This document shows, piece by piece, positions 6,588 to 14,660 of a DNA stretch of 64,000 nt; position 1 is the stretch's first letter; every line of letters begins with the position of its first letter. This stretch comes from VGRW01 sp041498295 (GTDB lineage Bacteria > Myxococcota_A > UBA9160 > SZUA-336). The DNA is taken from NCBI GenBank assembly GCA_041498295.1, contig JBGQIB010000001.1, positions 1-64,000 on the forward strand, in the 5' to 3' direction. The notes beneath the pieces are model-generated. The model searched no databases, was not told the origin of the DNA, and saw nothing but the letters and a program-made list of their open reading frames with translations. The translations under genes and the position numbers were made by a program.

Positions 6588-9260
6588 CTAGTGGCGAAGA
6601 CCGGTATCGAAGAGCAGGTGCACGATATCGGGGTGACCGTGCGAGGTCGCTAGCGTAGCGGCGGACAGGCCGTCGGCGGTGCGCGCGTTCGGGTCTGCGC
6701 CGCGCTGCAGGAGCAACTGCACGATGTCGCTGTGGCCAGCGGCGGACGCGTGCAGCAGCGGGGTCCAGCCTTGATCGTCCCGCGCGTCGGCTTGCGCGCC
6801 GGCAGCGAGCAGCGCTCGCAGGTACGAGGTTTGTCCGTCGCGAGCGGCCTTCGCGAGCGCTTGGTTGTTCTCACGCCGGCGGCGCTCGCGGTCGCCGCCG
6901 CCCGGCAGCACCGACGCCATCATCAGCGCCGTGCGTCCATCCTGTGATTTCACGTTCGGGTCGGCGCCCTTCTCGAGCAGCAGGAGCGCAATCGGGCCAT
7001 GGCCCGCGGCCGACGCGAGCAACAGCGGCGTCCAGCCGGCGCGATCGCGCACGTTCGGGTTGGCGCCCTTTTCGAGCAAGACCCGAGCGGCGTCGAGATG
7101 GCCCTCGCGCACGGCGCGGATCAGGGAGTTCTGTCCGTCCTCGGCGCTCGCTTCGAGCTTGGCGCCGGCCGCGAGCAGCGCGAGCAGAGCGCGCACCCGG
7201 CCCTTCCACGCGGCGTACATCAGCGCGGTCTGGCCCGTCGCGGAGCGCGCGTCGACCTCCGCGCCGCCGGCCAGCAGCGCGTTCACGACGATGGTGCGGC
7301 CCTTCATCGAGGCAAGCATCAGCGGCGTTTGGCCGCCGCGGGCGCGGCTGTTCGCGTCGGCGCCCGCCTTCAGCAGGGCGAGCGCGACGTCGGTGTGACC
7401 CTCTTGAGAGGCGAGCATGAGCGCGGACATGCCCTTGCGATCACGCGCGTTCGGGTCGGCGCCCGCGTGCAGCAGCGAGTCGACGGAGTCGAGCTGACCC
7501 ATCTGTGCGGCGCGAGTCAGTGCGATGCGCCCGGGCTCGCCGCGCACCCCGAGGCTCGGGTCGTGCTCGACGAGTAGCTCGACGATGCGCACGTGTCCCT
7601 CGCGCGCGGCGCGTGCCAGCGCGCTCTGCCCGTCGCCGGCGCCGATGCGCGGGTCCGCGCCGCCCTCGAGCAGGATGCGGGTGATCGGCTCGTAGCCGTT
7701 CGAGGCAGCGACCTGCAGCGGCGTCGTGCCGACGTTCGTCCTTGCGTTCACGTCCGCGCCTGCGCGCACGAGCATGCGCACGACGTCGGTGCGACCCTCA
7801 TTTGCGGCGCGGAACAGCGCTGTCTGGCCCGCGTTGGTGGTGTCGTCGAGGCTGGCGCCCGCGGCGATCAGCGCGCGAACTGACTCGAGCTCGCCGGCGC
7901 GCGCGGCCTCGCCGAGTGCCGACGAACCGCTGCGGCTGTGCGCGTCGACGTCGACGCCCTTCTCGACCATCGCGCTCAGCAGCTTCTCGTCACCCTTCTC
8001 CGCGGCATCGACGAACAAGTCGTTCGCGACGCGCAGCTCGGGCAGGAGAAATGCCGGATCGGCGCGCGACAGATCGGCGCCCGCGCGCCGCAGCTCGTCG
8101 ACGACGTCGCGATGGCCCTCGCGCGCGGCCACCTCGAGTGGCGTCTCGCCCGACGCGTCGGACGCGTCGATCGACGCACCGCTCTCGAGCAGCTTGCGCA
8201 CGGTGTCACCGCGCCCCTTTTCGGCGGCCAACAGCAGGGCGGTCTTTCCCTCGCTGGAGCGCGCGTTCACGTCCGCGCCCTTCAGGAGGAGCGCGGAGAT
8301 CAACGCGCCCGTCGGCGTGCGCGCGGAGCCTGCGTCCCCGCCCGCGCCGACGTCGGCAAGAGAGGGCTCGTCGGGGCGCAGGCTCGCGAGCAGGCTCACG
8401 ACGTCGTCGCGCTTCTCGGCCTTCGCATAGTCGAGCGCGCTGCGCCCGGCGGCGTCGACGGCGTCGACCTTCGCACCGTCGGCAAGCAGCGCACCGATGG
8501 TGTATGTGCGGCCGGCGGAAGCCGCGTACATCAAGGCGGTCTCGCCGTCGCGCGCGCGCGCGTCGGCCGTCGCCCCGGCGCGGATCAGGGCGTCTACGAC
8601 GCCGGTGCGGCCTTTGATGGCCGCGAGCATGACGGGCGTCTGTCCGAGCGCCGTGGTCCCGTTCGGATCCGCCTTCTGTTGCAACAGCTCGCGCACGATC
8701 GCGAGCCGGCCTTCAGCGGCGGCGAAGTGAAGCGCGCTCAGGCCCGCGGCGTTGCGCGCTGTGACGCTCGCGCCGGCGTCGAGCAGGAGCTTGACGATCG
8801 GCGCGTAACCGCGCGCGCTCGCCTGCATGAGCGGCGTGAAGCCCTGTTCGTCCGCGAGATCCACGCGCGCGTGGTGCTTGAGCAAGAGCGCAGCGACTTC
8901 GCGGGAGCCCTGTGCGCTCGCGTGCAGGAGCGCGGTCCAGCCGCTCGTGTCGCGCGCGTCTGCCACGGCGCCGCGCGCCAGAAAGAGATCGACGAGCTCG
9001 TCAGATCCGAGCTGCGCGCCGATCGCGAGCGGTGTCGCACCGTCGGCGGCCGTGCACTCGAGCGACGCGCCCGCGGCGAGCGCTGCGCTCGCCGCGTCGA
9101 CATCTCGCTCGCGGGTCGCGGCGAGCAACCGCGCGTCGTTTCCGTGAGCGCTCTCGACCGCGTCGGCCGAGCTCGTGTGCGGTTTGCGGACACCTTCAGG
9201 AGAAACTGTGGCCCCGGTGGCTGCCGCCAGTAGGAGCGCGGAGGCGAGCAGCCGGCGCAC
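6588..9260 (-). CDS. Secreted ankyrin-repeat protein (about 23 repeats)
   Basis: An 890-residue protein made almost wholly of ankyrin repeats. After an N-terminal signal peptide (MRRLLASALLLAAATGAT) I can count about 23 units by the recurring G-x-T-(A/P)-L box, running to the last residues. Two breaks interrupt the solenoid: a 30-residue acidic/glycine insert near residue 300 (DEPSLADVGAGGDAGS) and a basic insert GGGDRERRRRENN near residue 797. The array resembles eukaryotic-type binding solenoids; in bacteria such exported proteins mediate protein-protein contact. No enzyme domain is present. The repeats are diverged at DNA level, so this is an old expansion rather than a recent one. Partner unknown. 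Confidence 0.88.
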   Translation of the reverse strand: MRRLLASALLLAAATGATVSPEGVRKPHTSSADAVESAHGNDARLLAATRERDVDAASAALAAGASLECTAADGATPLAIGAQLGSDELVDLFLARGAVADARDTSGWTALLHASAQGSREVAALLLKHHARVDLADEQGFTPLMQASARGYAPIVKLLLDAGASVTARNAAGLSALHFAAAEGRLAIVRELLQQKADPNGTTALGQTPVMLAAIKGRTGVVDALIRAGATADARARDGETALMYAASAGRTYTIGALLADGAKVDAVDAAGRSALDYAKAEKRDDVVSLLASLRPDEPSLADVGAGGDAGSARTPTGALISALLLKGADVNARSSEGKTALLLAAEKGRGDTVRKLLESGASIDASDASGETPLEVAAREGHRDVVDELRRAGADLSRADPAFLLPELRVANDLFVDAAEKGDEKLLSAMVEKGVDVDAHSRSGSSALGEAARAGELESVRALIAAGASLDDTTNAGQTALFRAANEGRTDVVRMLVRAGADVNARTNVGTTPLQVAASNGYEPITRILLEGGADPRIGAGDGQSALARAAREGHVRIVELLVEHDPSLGVRGEPGRIALTRAAQMGQLDSVDSLLHAGADPNARDRKGMSALMLASQEGHTDVALALLKAGADANSRARGGQTPLMLASMKGRTIVVNALLAGGAEVDARSATGQTALMYAAWKGRVRALLALLAAGAKLEASAEDGQNSLIRAVREGHLDAARVLLEKGANPNVRDRAGWTPLLLASAAGHGPIALLLLEKGADPNVKSQDGRTALMMASVLPGGGDRERRRRENNQALAKAARDGQTSYLRALLAAGAQADARDDQGWTPLLHASAAGHSDIVQLLLQRGADPNARTADGLSAATLATSHGHPDIVHLLFDTGLRH

Positions 9261-9275
9261 GGTGATCCTCTCTTT

Positions 9276-10025
9276 TTAGGTATTTCGAACGCGCCGCCCG
9301 CTGAGCACAGCGAGCGCCGAGAAGCCGAGGAGCCATGCAATCGCGGGCTCTGGTACGGCGACGATGTTCGAAACACTCACGATGAAATCGTTGAAGCCGC
9401 CGTCGTTGCCGGTCTCGAAGGCGAGGAGATATTGATTCGTGAGAAACAGGCCGGGTGACTGGCCCGGGAACTTCAAGGTCGTCGTGCCGTTCCCTGCGAA
9501 CACCTTGACCCGAACCTCGCCGCCGTTGAGGTCCGCTTCGGTGAACAGATACACAGGCGAGTCACTGTGCGCCGACGCGACCTTGGCGAAGAAGCCGAAC
9601 GGGCCGTCGAAGCCCGACGCCTTCGCCTTCGGCGTGAGACCGCCGCGAATCGTGATCGAGCCGTCGTCGCTGAAGCTCACGCTCGCGACATCGTCCGGCG
9701 ACATGCTGTCGGAGAGCAGGAACGCGTGGTTCCCCGAATCGTCGGCGGGGTACATGCCGAACCAGAGCGCGTCGGACCGCCCCGTGTAGTCGACCACGAC
9801 GTTGGCGCTCATCGGCCCCGAGGCATTGTCCCAGAGGTCGATGTTGGCCGGCGCGCCGGCGTCGATCGCCGGGCCCGACACGACGAGGCCGTCGAGAATT
9901 TGCTGCAGGCTCGGAGCGGCCGGGGTCGGCTTGGGACACCGCGCTGGCTTGGTAATCAGATGTGCGCCCGCGGTTTGGGCGAACAGCACGAGACACACGA
10001 GTGCCGGGAGAACCCGCTTGATCAT
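9276..10025 (-). CDS. PEP-CTERM sorting-domain protein, DUF4114-like
   Basis: A 249-residue exported protein. The ATG at 10025 begins a clear signal peptide (MIKRVLPALVCLVLFAQTAGA); sequence upstream in frame is not coding. The C terminus carries the PEP-CTERM signal: VPEP, a hydrophobic helix (AIAWLLGFSALAVL) and a basic tail SGRRVRNT, recognised by an exosortase. The body is beta-rich, and LAFETGNDGGFNDFIVSVSNI just before VPEP resembles the end of DUF4114 domains (a Ca-binding surface fold). It is expected to be cleaved and anchored at the cell surface or released with exopolysaccharide. No exosortase gene is in the window. Confidence 0.85.
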   Translation of the reverse strand: MIKRVLPALVCLVLFAQTAGAHLITKPARCPKPTPAAPSLQQILDGLVVSGPAIDAGAPANIDLWDNASGPMSANVVVDYTGRSDALWFGMYPADDSGNHAFLLSDSMSPDDVASVSFSDDGSITIRGGLTPKAKASGFDGPFGFFAKVASAHSDSPVYLFTEADLNGGEVRVKVFAGNGTTTLKFPGQSPGLFLTNQYLLAFETGNDGGFNDFIVSVSNIVAVPEPAIAWLLGFSALAVLSGRRVRNT

Positions 10026-10071
10026 CGATATTCGGCCCTGCCGGTCTCGAGTTCCTGACCGGTCTGTCAGC

Positions 10072-10108
10072 GTGGGGCATTCTAAGTGACGTGGGTGATG
10101 CCCCACAA
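10072..10108 (-). promoter_or_regulatory. Putative promoter with overlapping inverted repeat for the PEP-CTERM gene
   Basis: Reading the minus strand, TTGTGG (10103-10108) and TAGAAT (10079-10084) are separated by 18 bases and would start transcription about 47 bases before the PEP-CTERM ATG. A perfect 9-base inverted repeat, GTGGGGCAT (10072-10080) and ATGCCCCAC (10098-10106), straddles the spacer and touches both boxes, as repressor operators do. No T-run follows, so a terminator is unlikely. Inferred from sequence alone. Confidence 0.4.
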
Positions 10109-10205
10109 GCCATAAGTACCCACCGTTGTACCACAATTACGTTGCTTTCCGAGCCATTCCGTGACGCAAGACATGCGCATCGAGCTGCGAAGGTCGGGTA
10201 CCACG

Positions 10206-11321
10206 TCAGGTTCTCCGGCTCCACGGATCGGCGTCGAGATCGAGCAAGCCGGCGGTCTCGAGACCCTGCGCCGCAATCAGCGCGAGCAGCCGCTCGACCC
10301 CGGGCCGCTCCGTCGCGGCGTGGCCGGCATCGATCGACGCCAGGCCCGCGTCGAGCGCGCGGCGGGTCGCGTGATGCCGCAGATCGCCGGTGACGAAAAC
10401 ATCGGCTCCGGCTTCACGCGCCGCTCGGGCGAAGTCCTCGCCTGCGCCGGGAAGCACCGCGACGCGCCGAACCCGCTGCCCGGGATCGCCCGCGACCCGA
10501 GGCACGGGGCCCTGTAGCGCATCCGCGACTCGATCCGAGAGCTCCGCGAGGGAGACTTCGCCCTCGATCCGTCCGATTAGCCCGGCTGGGCGCGCTTCGC
10601 CGCGCCGCTCGAACAGATCGAAAGCCGGTTCCTCGTACGGGTGCGCGCCGACGAGCGCGCGAACCGCCTCGGCCTCACGCGCGGGCGACACCAGAAACTC
10701 GAGCCGCACCTCGGGTTCGACCGACAGCTCGCCGCGCTTGCCCGCGCGCGGGGCGGCGCCTTCGCCCGCGAAGAACGTGCCCGTGCCCTCCGCGCGGAAC
10801 GAGCAGTGCGTGTAGTTGCCGATGCGCGCGGCGCCGGCCCCGGCGACCGCGTCGAGCACCGCGTCGGCTGCAGCGCGCGGCACGAATGTGACGAGCTTCT
10901 TCGACGCCGCGCCGTAGAGCGGACCGAAACCCTCGACGTCGGCGAGCTGGAGCGCATCCGCGAGCGCGTCGGCCGTGCCTCCTGGGGCAACGTCGAAATT
11001 CGTGTGCACGACGCCGAGCGCGATTCCGGCGCGCATCAGGCGGAGCGCACGGCCTTCGGGCGTCCGCCCGGCAACGAGGCGCTGGGTCGGCTGAAACAGC
11101 AACGGGTGATACGCGACCAACAGATCGACCGGATCCGACTCGAGCGCCGCGACGACGGCCTCCGTCACTTCGTGACAGACCGCGATCTTCCGCGCCGGCG
11201 CACTCGAATCACCGAGCACGAGCCCGACCGGGTCCCACGCGGCGGCGCGTTCGAAGGGCGCGCGCGCGGCGAGCGCCGCAAGAATGTCCGAGATCGCACG
11301 AGCTCGACTCACGCGCGCCAT
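10206..11321 (-). CDS. Nif3-like dinuclear metal-center protein
   Basis: A 371-residue member of the Nif3/YbgI/YqfO family, a toroidal hexamer binding two metals per subunit; annotated in databases as GTP cyclohydrolase 1 type 2, though its true role is unsettled. N-terminal WDPVGLVLGD, YHPLLF (metal histidine), VHTNFDVAPGGTADAL and C-terminal FVTGDLRHHATRRALDAG...DAGHAATE supply the metal ligands. The length, and an insert from about residue 130 to 235 with GAHPYEEPAFD, show that it has the extra PII/CutA-like middle domain of YqfO. It stands alone, with a 180-base gap upstream of the PEP-CTERM gene. Confidence 0.92.
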   Translation of the reverse strand: MARVSRARAISDILAALAARAPFERAAAWDPVGLVLGDSSAPARKIAVCHEVTEAVVAALESDPVDLLVAYHPLLFQPTQRLVAGRTPEGRALRLMRAGIALGVVHTNFDVAPGGTADALADALQLADVEGFGPLYGAASKKLVTFVPRAAADAVLDAVAGAGAARIGNYTHCSFRAEGTGTFFAGEGAAPRAGKRGELSVEPEVRLEFLVSPAREAEAVRALVGAHPYEEPAFDLFERRGEARPAGLIGRIEGEVSLAELSDRVADALQGPVPRVAGDPGQRVRRVAVLPGAGEDFARAAREAGADVFVTGDLRHHATRRALDAGLASIDAGHAATERPGVERLLALIAAQGLETAGLLDLDADPWSRRT

Positions 11322-11399
11322 GCTATCGCGCGGCTCCGAACCACTCGTGACGCAGCCGTGAGGACGCTGTGAAGAAACCGCTTCGAGGCGGCGTGGACG

Positions 11400-11507
11400 C
11401 TACTCGCGTTCGAGCAGCACCGCGGCGAACCCGAAGATCACCGGCAGGAATAGGATGCCCAACGTGGCGGCGAACAGGTACATGAGATCGAACGAATTCG
11501 GCTGCAT
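11400..11507 (-). CDS. 35-residue single-pass membrane protein downstream of korB
   Basis: A short reading frame of 35 codons starting at ATG 11507, 21 bases after the korB stop, with a GAGGAG ribosome site 8-9 bases upstream. The product begins MQPNSFDLMYLFAATLG and continues with ILFLPVIFGFAAVLLERE: a short polar N terminus, one hydrophobic helix of about 20 residues (roughly 9-31) and a charged ERE tail. It has the shape of small accessory subunits of redox complexes. I do not recognise a family. Position and ribosome site make it probable that it is translated with korAB. Confidence 0.6.
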   Translation of the reverse strand: MQPNSFDLMYLFAATLGILFLPVIFGFAAVLLERE

Positions 11508-11528
11508 CGCGACGGATCTCCTCGGGTC

Positions 11529-12563
11529 CTAGACGTCCCAGCGGTCGCCTGCGTACAGAAGCTCTTTCAGCGAGCCCTCGCCGCGCGCCGCGATCTGCGC
11601 TCGATTCTGCGCGAGCGTCTGGTCTTCGAAGGTCGGCTCGGACACGGCGCGCAGAACACCGAGCGGTGTCGGGAACTCCGGCGGCGTGCAGCGCGCGAGC
11701 AGGAGCGCGAGACCGGGATCCGCGCTCGCCTCGTCGTGCATGATCTCGACGCCGCCGTCGGCCTCGCCGCGTTTCGCGACGTAGAGCCGCATGTGCGCCG
11801 CGTCGAGCTTCACTACCTGAGCGTCGTCTTTCCCGAAGACGAGCGGCTTGCCTTGCTCGATGAAGAGCAGGTGATCCGACTTCGTCTTTCGGTCCTTCAG
11901 CTCGTCGAAGACGCCGTCGTTGAACACCGGACAGTTCTGGTAGATCTCGAGCAGCGCGGTGCCCTTGTGCGCGGCCATGCGCGAGATCATCTCCTGCAGG
12001 TGTTGCGTCTCCGTGTCGACCGCGCGCGCGACGAATGTGGCTTCGGCGCCGAGCGCCAGGGACAGCGTGCGGAACGGCCGCGCCACCGAGCCAGCCGGCG
12101 AGCTCTTCGTCTTCATGCCGACTTCCGACGTGGGCGAGAACTGGCCCTTGGTGAGTCCGTACACCCGGTTGTTGAAGAGCAGGATCTTCAGGTCGACGTT
12201 GCGGCGCAGCGCGTGAATCAGATGATTGCCGCCGATCGAGAGCGCGTCGCCGTCGCCGGTCACCACCCAGACGCTGAGCTCCGGGCGCGCGAGCTTCAGG
12301 CCGGTCGCGATCGCGGGCGCGCGCCCGTGGATCGTGTGGAAGCCGAAGGTGTCCATGTAGTACGGGAAGCGCGAGCTGCAGCCGATGCCGGAGATGAAGA
12401 CGATCTTCTCCTTCGGGATGCCGAGCTCGGGCATCACCTTCTGCATCTGCGCGAGGATCGCGTAGTCACCGCAGCCCGGGCACCAGCGCACCGCTTGGTC
12501 GGTCTCGAAATCCTTCTTCGTGAGCTTCTTGGGCTCGCCGCCGTTCGAGATCAGCTGACTCAC
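11529..12563 (-). CDS. korB: 2-oxoacid:ferredoxin oxidoreductase, beta subunit
   Basis: A 344-residue beta subunit that binds thiamine diphosphate and one [4Fe-4S] cluster. WCPGCGDYAILAQ (about 28-40) and GIGCSSRFPYYM supply cluster cysteines; GDGDALSIGGNHLIHALRRN with FNN is the ThDP/Mg motif. With KorA it oxidatively decarboxylates 2-oxoglutarate (or a related 2-oxoacid) to the acyl-CoA with reduction of ferredoxin. The GTG start overlaps the korA stop (GTGA). The two-subunit layout, as in mycobacterial KorAB, lacks the separate 8Fe ferredoxin (delta) subunit. Substrate choice between 2-oxoglutarate and others is not fixed by sequence. Confidence 0.92.
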   Translation of the reverse strand: MSQLISNGGEPKKLTKKDFETDQAVRWCPGCGDYAILAQMQKVMPELGIPKEKIVFISGIGCSSRFPYYMDTFGFHTIHGRAPAIATGLKLARPELSVWVVTGDGDALSIGGNHLIHALRRNVDLKILLFNNRVYGLTKGQFSPTSEVGMKTKSSPAGSVARPFRTLSLALGAEATFVARAVDTETQHLQEMISRMAAHKGTALLEIYQNCPVFNDGVFDELKDRKTKSDHLLFIEQGKPLVFGKDDAQVVKLDAAHMRLYVAKRGEADGGVEIMHDEASADPGLALLLARCTPPEFPTPLGVLRAVSEPTFEDQTLAQNRAQIAARGEGSLKELLYAGDRWDV

Positions 12564-14464
12564 GAGTGCAACCCCTCTCGCGCGCCAATCGACGGCGCGA
12601 GCAACTTGCGCACCGCCTCTACGACCTCGCGCACCTTGAACGGCTTGCCCTGGATCTTGTTCAGGCCCCGAGCGTCGACGAGGAACTTGTCGCGCAGGAT
12701 CGAGCGCAGCTGGCCGCGGTTCAGCTCCGCGACGACCACGCGCCGGTAGCGGCGCAGCAGCTCGCCGACGTTCGACTGCAGCGGGTTCAGGTAGCGCAGG
12801 TGCAGATGACCGACGGCGTGTCCCTCGCTGCGCAGCTGCAAGGTCGCCTGGCGCAGCGAACCGTACGTCCCGCCCCAGCCGACCACGAGCACGTCGCCCT
12901 GCGGCGGTCCGTCGATCTCCGCGGGCGGAAGTCGGTCCGCGATGCGGTCGATCTTCGCCTGGCGCGTCCGCACCATGTGCTCGTGGTTCTCCGGGTCGTA
13001 CGAGATGTTCCCGGTGACGTCTTCCTTCTCGATCCCGCCGATACGGTGCTCGACGCCCGGCGTTCCGGGAATCGCCCAGGGCCGAACCAAGCGCGCGTCC
13101 CGCAGAAACGGCGCGAAGCTCTCCGGGTCGGTGCGGAACGACACATGAATCGGCTCGAGGTCGTCGGGATCCGGGAGCTGCCACGGCTCGGCGCCATTCG
13201 CGAGCGAGCCGTCGGACAGATACGCGACCGGGCACATGTGCTCGATCGCGAGCCGCACGGCCTCGATCGCCATGTCGAAACACTCGGCGGGGGTCGCGGG
13301 CGCGACGACGGCGATCGGGCTCTCACCGTTGCGGCCGACGATCGCCTGCAAGAGATCCGCTTGCTCGGTCTTCGTCGGCATGCCGGTCGAAGGGCCCGCG
13401 CGCTGCACGTTCACCACGACGAGCGGAAGCTCGACGGCGACGGCGAGGCCGATGCCCTCCTGCTTCAGCGCGAAGCCGGGTCCGGACGTGCCCGTGACTC
13501 CGATGGCGCCGCCGAACGCCGCGCCGATGGCCGCACCGACGGCGGCGATCTCGTCCTCCGCCTGGAACGTCGTCGCGCCGAAGCGCGCGTAGCCGGCCAG
13601 GTTGTGCAGCACGTCGGAAGCCGGCGTGATCGGGTAGCTCGCATACACGAGCGGCAGGCCGGCGAGCTTCGCGGCCGTCACGAGTCCGAGCGCGGTGGCC
13701 TCGTTGCCGGTGATGTTTCGGTAATGGCCGCCCTCGAGCCGCGCGGGCGGAACCTCGTAGCGCGCGTCGAACAGCTCGAGCGTCTCGCCGAGGTGATAGC
13801 CGGCCTGAAACACCTTGATGTTGGCGTCCGCGAGCTCCTGGCTCTTGGCGAACTTCTTCTGGATCGACGCGAGCTCCGGCACCGGATCACGCCCGTAGAG
13901 CCAGAACAAGAGCCCGAGCGCGAAGAAGTTCTGCGTGCGCGCGATCTCGCGGCTCGACATGCCCGTGCCCGCGAGCGCCGTCGTGACGTGTTTGCTGAAG
14001 TCGATCGGGACCAGGCGGTACTTCGCGAGGCTGCCGTCCTCGAGCGGGTTCTTCTCGTAACCGGCGAGCTCCAGGTTCTTCGCCTTGAACGCGCCGGTGT
14101 TCAGGATCAGCAAACCGCCCGGCTCGAGATCCTCGAGGTTCGTGCGCAGCGCGGCCGGGTTCATCGCGACCAGAACCTCGGGTGCGTCGCCGGCCGTGAA
14201 GATCTCGTTCGACGAGAACTGGAGCTGGAAGCCCGAGACGCCCGCCAAGCTGCCCGCAGGCGCGCGGATCTCCGCCGGAAAGTCCGGGAACGTCGCGATG
14301 TCGTTCCCGTAGAGCGCCGCGGTGCGCGTGAACTCGGTGCCGGTCAGCTGCATGCCGTCGCCGGAATCGCCTGCGAATCGGATGACCACCGAATCGAGGC
14401 GCCGTGTGTGGCCAGGGGAACTTGCGTTCGAAGACCCGTCCGAATGCCCGTCGTCTTGTGCCAT
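12560..14464 (-). CDS. korA: 2-oxoacid:ferredoxin oxidoreductase, fused gamma-alpha subunit
   Basis: A 634-residue subunit in which the gamma domain (VVIRFAGDSGDGMQLTG at about 26-42, continuing to residue 200) is fused to the alpha (pyrimidine-binding) domain (LVYASYPITPASDVLHNLA...FQAEDEIAAVGAAIGAAFGG) and a transketolase-C-like end. The ATG at 14464 is chosen because it follows an AGAGGT ribosome site and opens into the conserved domain after a short polar tail; sequence further upstream is non-coding. It pairs with korB, with which it overlaps. It supplies low-potential electrons and acyl-CoA, and lies divergent to a thiolase, suggesting a link to acyl-CoA metabolism. Confidence 0.92.
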   Translation of the reverse strand: MAQDDGHSDGSSNASSPGHTRRLDSVVIRFAGDSGDGMQLTGTEFTRTAALYGNDIATFPDFPAEIRAPAGSLAGVSGFQLQFSSNEIFTAGDAPEVLVAMNPAALRTNLEDLEPGGLLILNTGAFKAKNLELAGYEKNPLEDGSLAKYRLVPIDFSKHVTTALAGTGMSSREIARTQNFFALGLLFWLYGRDPVPELASIQKKFAKSQELADANIKVFQAGYHLGETLELFDARYEVPPARLEGGHYRNITGNEATALGLVTAAKLAGLPLVYASYPITPASDVLHNLAGYARFGATTFQAEDEIAAVGAAIGAAFGGAIGVTGTSGPGFALKQEGIGLAVAVELPLVVVNVQRAGPSTGMPTKTEQADLLQAIVGRNGESPIAVVAPATPAECFDMAIEAVRLAIEHMCPVAYLSDGSLANGAEPWQLPDPDDLEPIHVSFRTDPESFAPFLRDARLVRPWAIPGTPGVEHRIGGIEKEDVTGNISYDPENHEHMVRTRQAKIDRIADRLPPAEIDGPPQGDVLVVGWGGTYGSLRQATLQLRSEGHAVGHLHLRYLNPLQSNVGELLRRYRRVVVAELNRGQLRSILRDKFLVDARGLNKIQGKPFKVREVVEAVRKLLAPSIGAREGLHS

Positions 14465-14599
14465 TACCTCTGTGTCGTTCTCCGAGCCGCGGATGAGGCG
14501 CCGCTGGAGAGTCCCTGGGGCGGGGTCGTGATGATTACGCGCACGGGGCCCTCCCACAACAGGCCAGCCTCGTGTGTGACGTACGCCGTGCTCCCCTCC

Positions 14600-14629
14600 T
14601 TGAGCCCCTCTGCCCCGGGCGTGTAGATT
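14600..14629 (+). promoter_or_regulatory. Putative sigma70 promoter of the thiolase gene
   Basis: TTGAGC (14600-14605) and TAGATT (14624-14629) with an 18-base spacer lie about 32 bases before the thiolase GTG start, giving a leader of roughly 25 bases that contains the AAGGGGG ribosome site. It sits in the 196-base divergent gap between korA and the thiolase gene; I see no convincing korA promoter there. Confidence 0.4.
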
Positions 14630-14660
14630 GCCGCCGCGAGCCAATCAAGGGGGTCACCAC

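Noticed and set aside
6588..9260. CRISPR-like or tandem DNA repeats in the ankyrin gene
   Set aside because: The periodicity is about 99 bases at protein level, but the DNA units are diverged and there are no spacers.
12566..14626. A 686-codon open frame opposite korA
   Set aside because: It is the complement of korA, is rich in Arg, His, Gln and Glu as expected from antisense of GC-rich codons, has no domain, and lies under a certain gene. Similar long antisense frames at 2272-4185, 7938-9233, 21611-23527 and 26252-27358 are rejected for the same reason.
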